DNA of 18,287 bases from NCBI GenBank assembly GCA_035298385.1, contig DATGYC010000359.1:1-18287 (forward strand), written 5' to 3'. The position numbers and the translations under genes are program-made. The notes beneath the pieces are model-generated. The model was not told the origin of the DNA. It saw nothing but the letters and a program-made list of their open reading frames with translations, and did no database searches. Below are positions 14,981 through 18,287 of this stretch, in pieces. Origin of the DNA: DATGYC01 sp035298385. Its GTDB lineage: Bacteria > Bacillota > Sulfobacillia > Symbiobacteriales > Symbiobacteriaceae. Within the stretch, counting starts at the first letter, position 1, and each line of letters starts with the position of its first letter.

Positions 14981-16123
14981 TCATCCCCCGATCTGCTGGC
15001 CCAGGGCGACCAGTCGGAGTGCACGGGCTGTTGCCCGTTCGAGCAAGGCTGGTCCCGCGGCCATCGCCTCAGCCAATGAGCAGGGGCCATCGGTCACCGA
15101 AAGGAGCGCTGCGACGCCCTCGCCGTGCAGGGCCTCCGCATCTAACGTCACCGCCCCGCTGATCACGATCGTCGGCACACCGGCCCGAGCGGCTTGGCGA
15201 GCGACTCCCAGGGGAACCTTACCTGCGAGCGTCTGTCCATCCGTCCGCCCCTCGCCAGTCAGCACAAGGGTGGCCCCCGCGAGGCGCTCGGCAAAGCGGA
15301 GGCTAGACATGGCTAGCTCAATGCCAGGGGCGAGTCGGGCGCCCAGCGCCAGGAGGCCGGCGCCCACTCCGCCAGCAGCGCCTGCCCCCGGGGTCTGCGC
15401 CACCTGTCGCCCTAAATCCCGGGCGACAACCGTCGCGAACAGCGCCAGCGCCCGGTCAAGTCGCTCGATCTGGTCCGGAGTCGCCCCCTTCTGCGGGCCA
15501 TAGACCGCAGAGGCCCCCGTCGGTCCGGTCAAGGGATTGGTCACGTCACAGGCGGCGACTAGATCCACTGCGCTCAGCCGCGCGTCCAAGTTGGTCAAGT
15601 CGATCTGATCCAGTTCTAGCAGGCCCTCACCGCCCGGTTCGATCGGAGTACCATCAGCCCGCAGAAGGCGGGCGCCTAGGGCCTGCAACAGCCCGGCTCC
15701 GCCGTCATTCGTGGCCGAGCCGCCGAGGCCCACCAAGATTTGACGGGCGCCCCGGTCCAGGGCGGCCCGGATCAACTCGCCGGTGCCCCAGGTTGTGGTC
15801 CGACCGGGATTCCGCTGCTCGGGCCGAACAAGGAGGAGGCCGGAGGCGGCAGCCATCTCGATAATGGCCGTCTCGCCGTCACCGAGGAGGCCGAAACTCG
15901 CTTCGACGGGCCCCCCGAGGGGCCCACGTACCGGAAGCGTGACCAGTTCGCCCCCACTCCCACGCACCAGGGCGTCGACCGTCCCCTCCCCGCCATCGGC
16001 CAGGGGGAGCTCTACTACCTCGGCCGCCGGGTAGACCTGGCGAACCCCGCGGGCCATCGCCGCTGCTGCCTCCACCGCTGTCATCGAACCCTTAAAGGAG
16101 TCGGGGGCCAGGATGATCCGCAC
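14981..16123 (-). CDS. Glycerate kinase (GlxK/GarK family)
   Basis: This 380-aa cytoplasmic enzyme phosphorylates D-glycerate with ATP to a phosphoglycerate, feeding lower glycolysis. It is the usual family length. Landmarks are the N-terminal MRIILAPDSFKGS, DGGEGT (43-48), GLGGSATNDGGAG (132-144), CDVTNPLTGPTGASAVYGPQ (192-211) and EGRTDGQT (291-298). GTG at 16123 was chosen because the conserved IILAPDSFKGS follows at once and AAAGGGAG lies 8 nt upstream. The longer frame to 16150 adds nine residues before it with no family match. It is divergent from the PfkB-type kinase across 101 nt and lies 68 nt upstream of the lipoprotein gene on the same strand. Whether it makes 2- or 3-phosphoglycerate cannot be read from the sequence. 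Confidence 0.93.
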   Translation of the reverse strand: MRIILAPDSFKGSMTAVEAAAAMARGVRQVYPAAEVVELPLADGGEGTVDALVRGSGGELVTLPVRGPLGGPVEASFGLLGDGETAIIEMAAASGLLLVRPEQRNPGRTTTWGTGELIRAALDRGARQILVGLGGSATNDGGAGLLQALGARLLRADGTPIEPGGEGLLELDQIDLTNLDARLSAVDLVAACDVTNPLTGPTGASAVYGPQKGATPDQIERLDRALALFATVVARDLGRQVAQTPGAGAAGGVGAGLLALGARLAPGIELAMSSLRFAERLAGATLVLTGEGRTDGQTLAGKVPLGVARQAARAGVPTIVISGAVTLDAEALHGEGVAALLSVTDGPCSLAEAMAAGPALLERATARALRLVALGQQIGG

Positions 16124-16224
16124 GCCGAACGCTCCCTTTCCCGCCAACAAGTTACTCCCTGATAGGGTTCCAAAGCGGCGGGGGCGAATCCTTCCGGCAG
16201 CCGTTCTGTCCGTTACGAGAGGAC

Positions 16225-17172
16225 GTGACCGACCTGACCACCCCGATTCTTACCGTATCCCTAAACGCTGCGATCGATGTTGTTTATACCTTGCCCAGAC
16301 TGACTCCGGGTGCCATCCATATCGCTATGACGGTCGATCGGGTCGCTGGCGGGAAGGCGAACAACGTAGCCCGCGTCCTTGCCCGGCTGGGGCGCCCCGT
16401 CCTGGCGACCGGGTTCGCTGGCGGTGCCGCTGGCCGGTTCCTCCTGGAGAATCTGACCGCCCAGGGGATTGCAACCGATTATGAACGGATGGCCGGTGAA
16501 AACCGCTCCTGCTTAACGATCCTGGGCACCGAGGCTGGCAGCGTCACCGAACTGCGGGAGAGAGGCCCAACCCTGACGGAACAGGATGGCGACCGCTTTG
16601 TCCAGCGTTTCACCCGACTCCTCGGCGACGTTGGGCTGGTCGTTATCTCTGGTTCCTTGCCACCTGGCTTGCCCCCGGCGTTCTATCACACCCTTGTCAG
16701 CCTGGCGAAGGAGCGGGAGCTTCCCGTCATCCTGGATGCCAGCGGCAAGGCCCTCCAGGTAGCGATCGAGGCAGGACCAACCCTGGTCAAACCGAACCGG
16801 GATGAGTTGGCCGAGTGGGCGGGGCGCCCACTCCCTGCCCTGGCCGACGTGATCGAGGCCGCTCGGGTCCTGGCCGCGGCGGGCCCAGCGATGGTTGCAG
16901 TCTCGCTCGGTGCGGATGGAATCATCCTGATCACCGCGACCGAGGCCCTGGTAGCGACTCCGCCTCTGATTCAGGCTCGGAACACTGTCGGCTCTGGCGA
17001 TTCGGCCGTGGCCGGGTTGGCAGCGGCTCTGAGTACCGGAGCCTCGCCCGCCGATGCACTGCGCTTGGCCGTCGCCTGCGGCACAGCCAACGCCTTAACC
17101 GACGGCGTGGCGGAGGTCGATCCGGCTACCGTCGAAGAGATCCGCACGCAGGTACAACTACGTTCGTTATAG
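16225..17172 (+). CDS. PfkB-family sugar-phosphate kinase, 1-phosphofructokinase type
   Basis: This 315-aa ribokinase-fold enzyme most resembles 1-phosphofructokinase (FruK), which turns fructose 1-phosphate into fructose 1,6-bisphosphate. Tagatose-6-phosphate kinase (LacC) is the close alternative. The opening TVSLNAAIDVVYTLPRLTPGA is typical of this group. The first PfkB signature is GGKANNVARVLARLG from 42, VISGSLPPGLP lies at about 140-150, VKPNRDEL at about 188-195, and the second signature NTVGSGDSAVAG holds the catalytic base Asp259. The only in-frame start is GTG at 16225; GAGAGGA ends just 1 nt upstream, which is tight, so the start is less certain than the product. No fructose PTS gene or regulator lies within the window. 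Confidence 0.88.
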   Translation: MTDLTTPILTVSLNAAIDVVYTLPRLTPGAIHIAMTVDRVAGGKANNVARVLARLGRPVLATGFAGGAAGRFLLENLTAQGIATDYERMAGENRSCLTILGTEAGSVTELRERGPTLTEQDGDRFVQRFTRLLGDVGLVVISGSLPPGLPPAFYHTLVSLAKERELPVILDASGKALQVAIEAGPTLVKPNRDELAEWAGRPLPALADVIEAARVLAAAGPAMVAVSLGADGIILITATEALVATPPLIQARNTVGSGDSAVAGLAAALSTGASPADALRLAVACGTANALTDGVAEVDPATVEEIRTQVQLRSL

Positions 17173-17180
17173 CGCTCATA

Positions 17181-17220
17181 CAAAAGGGACCGGTTGTACG
17201 TGTACAACCGGTCCCTTTTG
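17181..17220. terminator. Long bidirectional terminator between sugar kinase and tRNA cluster
   Basis: There is a perfect 19-bp inverted repeat, arms 17181-17199 and 17202-17220, with an AAAAGGGACC...GGTCCCTTTT organisation, so a T run ends the hairpin on either strand. It starts 8 nt after the kinase stop and lies 12 nt past the 3' end of tRNA-Asn, ending both convergent transcripts. Confidence 0.9.
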
Positions 17221-17232
17221 TTGGGGTCCGTC

Positions 17233-17307
17233 TGGCTCCGGCAGTAGGATTCGAACCTACGACCCTCCGATTAACAGTCGGATGCTCTACCGCTGAGCTA
17301 TGCCGGA
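17233..17307 (-). tRNA. tRNA-Asn (GTT)
   Basis: The minus strand folds as a cloverleaf of 75 nt including an encoded CCA (17233-17235). The acceptor TCCGGCA pairs with TGCCGGA, the discriminator is G, the T arm GTAGG-TTCGAAT-CCTAC is perfect, and the anticodon loop CTGTTAA gives anticodon GTT (complement at 17273-17275). It is the last gene of the tRNA run before the terminator. Confidence 0.97.
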
Positions 17308-17312
17308 ATTCT

Positions 17313-17403
17313 TGGCGGAGAGAGAGGGATTCGAACCCTCGGTACGCTTTTGGCGTACACAGCATTTCCAATGCTGCACCTTCGACCACTCGGACACCTC
17401 TCC
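17313..17403 (-). tRNA. tRNA-Ser (GGA)
   Basis: This is a class II tRNA of 91 nt with encoded CCA (17313-17315) and discriminator G. The long variable arm (GTACGC paired with GCGTAC) is typical of serine tRNA. The anticodon loop TTGGAAA gives GGA. The acceptor GGAGAGG pairs with TCTCTCC with one G-T wobble. Confidence 0.97.
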
Positions 17404-17408
17404 GATTT

Positions 17409-17427
17409 GTCCCCCTCTGAGGGGGAC
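17409..17427 (-). other. 8-bp hairpin in the tRNA-Lys to tRNA-Ser spacer
   Basis: Perfect arms gtccccct (17409-17416) and agggggac (17420-17427) enclose a 3-nt loop and fill most of the 26-nt spacer. No T tract follows on the minus strand, so it is more likely a processing element or attenuator than a terminator. Confidence 0.6.
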
Positions 17428-17429
17428 CC

Positions 17430-17504
17430 TGGTGGACCGCGTAGGACTCGAACCTACAACCTGTCGATTAAGAGTCGAATGCTCTACCATTGAGCTAGCG
17501 GTCC
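17430..17504 (-). tRNA. tRNA-Lys (CTT)
   Basis: This is a 75-nt cloverleaf with encoded CCA (17430-17432) and discriminator A. The acceptor GGACCGC pairs with GCGGTCC, the T arm GTAGG-TTCGAGT-CCTAC is perfect, and the anticodon loop CTCTTAA gives CTT, which reads AAG codons. The TTT-anticodon lysine tRNA is not in this window. Confidence 0.96.
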
Positions 17505-17509
17505 AACAC

Positions 17510-17584
17510 TGGAGGAGGGTGTAGGATTTGAACCTACGAATAACGGTTTTGCAGACCGCCGCGTTACCACTTCGCCAACCCACC
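17510..17584 (-). tRNA. tRNA-Cys (GCA), with a T-T mismatch in the acceptor stem
   Basis: This is a 75-nt cloverleaf with encoded CCA (17510-17512) and discriminator T, the expected cysteine identity base. The anticodon loop CTGCAAA gives GCA, D arm GCG/CGC and T arm GTAGG/CCTAC pair fully. The acceptor GGTGGGT against ACCCTCC leaves an unpaired T3-T70. It is the first tRNA of the run. Confidence 0.94.
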
Positions 17585-17627
17585 ATGTCTGAGGCACGCC
17601 GCAGATGCGGCGCCGTCGACATCTACG

Positions 17628-17656
17628 ATCTTACCAGGACAGGCCGAGGGGAACAA
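17628..17656 (-). promoter_or_regulatory. Possible promoter of the tRNA-Cys-Lys-Ser-Asn operon
   Basis: On the minus strand TTGTTC (17651-17656) and TAAGAT (17628-17633) are 17 nt apart. They lie downstream of the rRNA terminator at 17709-17735 and about 45 nt before the tRNA-Cys 5' end. A 7-bp GC hairpin (17597-17612) sits in the short leader. The -35 box is weak (three of six). Confidence 0.45.
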
Positions 17657-17708
17657 CGCACAGATGTTGACTCCACTGGCGATCCCTGGGCAGACAGATG
17701 AGCAATGC

Positions 17709-17735
17709 AAAAGACCACTGCATGAGCAGTGGTCT
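17709..17735 (-). terminator. Intrinsic terminator, distal copy of the rRNA locus
   Basis: Arms agaccactgc (17712-17721) and gcagtggtct (17726-17735) form a perfect 10-bp stem with a 4-nt loop, followed on the minus strand by a T run (complement of 17709-17711). The arm sequence matches the 5S-proximal terminator at 17870-17898, so the two are duplicates. Confidence 0.88.
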
Positions 17736-17742
17736 CTCTAAT

Positions 17743-17858
17743 GAATTTGGGCGGCGATCTACTCTCCCATCGACCCCGAAAACTCCATCGGCACAACGGA
17801 GAGCACTCATCACCTGGAATTTTCGGGGTCGCTCTTTGTGCCCAGTACCATCGACTCC
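17743..17858 (-). pseudogene. Truncated, interrupted 5S rRNA remnant
   Basis: On the plus strand 17743-17769 repeats the 3' end of the 5S gene (17905-17931) with one mismatch. After a foreign segment, 17832-17856 repeats 5S positions about 17933-17957 with only a few differences. The two parts together cover only the 3' third to half of 5S; the 5' part is absent, so a functional 5S is not expected. The remnant and its terminator form a second copy of the unit '5S 3' end plus terminator'. See the separate entry for the inserted hairpin. Confidence 0.8.
17771..17831 (-). repeat. Hairpin insert within the 5S remnant, similar to the 23S-5S spacer
   Basis: Arms 17771-17787 and 17815-17831 pair over 17 bp with one wobble, enclosing a 27-nt loop. 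The segment resembles spacer 18043-18099. Both contain cgaaaactc, then 16 or 17 variable bases, then agcactca and a cctgga(a/g)ttt...tcggg stretch. It replaces two bases at the tip of the 5S helix around 17931-17933. Confidence 0.75.
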
Positions 17859-17869
17859 TAGTAACAAGC

Positions 17870-17898
17870 AAAAGACCACTGCGTACGCAGTGGTCTTT
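17870..17898 (-). terminator. Intrinsic terminator directly after 5S rRNA
   Basis: A fully palindromic 28-nt sequence (17871-17898), aaagaccactgcgt and its complement, gives a stem ending in T residues on the minus strand 10 nt after the 5S 3' end. It shares its ten-base arm sequence with the terminator at 17709-17735. Confidence 0.87.
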
Positions 17899-17908
17899 CG
17901 TAAAGGAT

Positions 17909-18022
17909 TTGGGCGGCGATCTACTCTCCCAGGCTCTTTGTGCCTAGTACCATCGACCCTGGAGGACTTAACGGCCGTGTTCGGAATGGGAACGGGTGAT
18001 CCCCTCCGGCATAGCCACCCAA
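17909..18022 (-). rRNA. 5S ribosomal RNA
   Basis: The minus strand carries the conserved 5S core CCCGTTCCCATTCCGAACACGG, interrupted here only by line spacing, then GTTAAGTCCTCCAG and GATGGTACTAGG, ending GGGAGAGTAGATCGCCGCCC. Terminal helix GGGTGGC/GCCGCCC pairs fully and extends by two A-T pairs, which sets the ends to within a few bases. The length of about 114 nt is normal. Confidence 0.95.
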
Positions 18023-18148
18023 AACTATAAGGGTTGCTCACTCGAAAACTCTCGCGGGTAGAGTGACTAGCACTCACTTCCTGGAGTTTGTCGGGTTCGT
18101 TGTACCCTGAAAACTGTACAGTGGATTTTGTTTGCCGCAATCTCTTAA
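18023..18148 (-). other. 23S-5S intergenic spacer with processing-type sequences
   Basis: This 126-nt spacer has no gene. It contains two gaaaact elements on the plus strand (18044-18050 and 18109-18115) and pairable segments such as aaaactc/gagttt, as expected of rRNA precursor processing stems. The part 18043-18099 is the likely source, or a homologue, of the insert in the 5S remnant. Confidence 0.75.
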
Positions 18149-18287
18149 GGTCAAGCCCTCGGCCGATTAGTATCAGTCCGCTCCACAGGTTACCCTGCTT
18201 CCACTCCTGACCTATCTACCTGGTAGTCTTCCAGGGGCCTTACTTCCTTGCGGAATGGGAGATCTCATCTTCGGGACGGTTTCGCAC
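18149..18287 (-). rRNA. 23S ribosomal RNA, 3' end only
   Basis: The minus strand from the window edge reads the conserved last part of 23S, including GGAAGTAAGGCCCCTGG, AGGTCAGGAGTGGAAGC, GGTAACCTGTGGAGCGGACT and GATACTAATCGGCCGAGG, and ends near GGCTTGACC. About 139 nt are present; the rest lies beyond base 18287. The 3' boundary is good to a few bases. Confidence 0.94.

Noticed and set aside
17623..18140. Several open frames across the 5S, remnant and spacer region on both strands
   Set aside because: They overlap rRNA and terminators, have no coding signature, and owe their length to the GC-rich RNA genes.

Overview
The window reads as chromosomal DNA from a GC-rich, probably endospore-forming member of the Bacillota (Firmicutes). 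The evidence is strong AGGAGG-type ribosome binding sites, frequent GTG/TTG starts, PcrA-LigA and GatC-GatA gene pairs, a lipoprotein that looks like the spore germination protein GerD, and an rRNA/tRNA cluster arranged as in this phylum. The genus cannot be named from sequence alone.

Layout. Positions 1-1421 (minus): gatC and the first 375 codons of gatA, the amidotransferase that makes Gln-tRNA(Gln)/Asn-tRNA(Asn), with a good promoter upstream. 1598-3502 (plus): a two-TM chemoreceptor. A bidirectional terminator follows. 3553-5573 (minus): oppD and oppF, two peptide-ABC-transporter ATPases with no permease or binding protein beside them. 5781-10190 (minus): pcrA then ligA, a DNA repair/replication operon. 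10404-11075 (plus): a membrane-anchored lytic transglycosylase. 11313-14427 (plus): an XPB-family helicase translationally coupled to a helicase-associated (Helicase_C_3-like) protein. 14421-14912 (minus): the GerD-like lipoprotein, whose stop codon overlaps the helicase partner's stop inside a perfect palindrome. 14981-16123 (minus): glycerate kinase. 16225-17172 (plus, divergent): a PfkB-family sugar-phosphate kinase.

The right end is a minus-strand rRNA/tRNA locus: 3' end of 23S, spacer, 5S and a terminator. Next come a truncated 5S remnant interrupted by a hairpin that resembles the 23S-5S spacer, and a second near-identical terminator. A separate promoter then precedes tRNA-Cys, tRNA-Lys, tRNA-Ser and tRNA-Asn.

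Most of the window is housekeeping. The parts most worth a second look are the XPB plus Helicase_C_3 gene pair, a candidate two-component nucleic-acid remodelling module; the rearranged 5S remnant with its spacer-derived insert; the Trp-Gly-rich linker in PcrA; and the polyglycine GerD-like lipoprotein. I found no CRISPR array, transposase, prophage or recognisable defence island.
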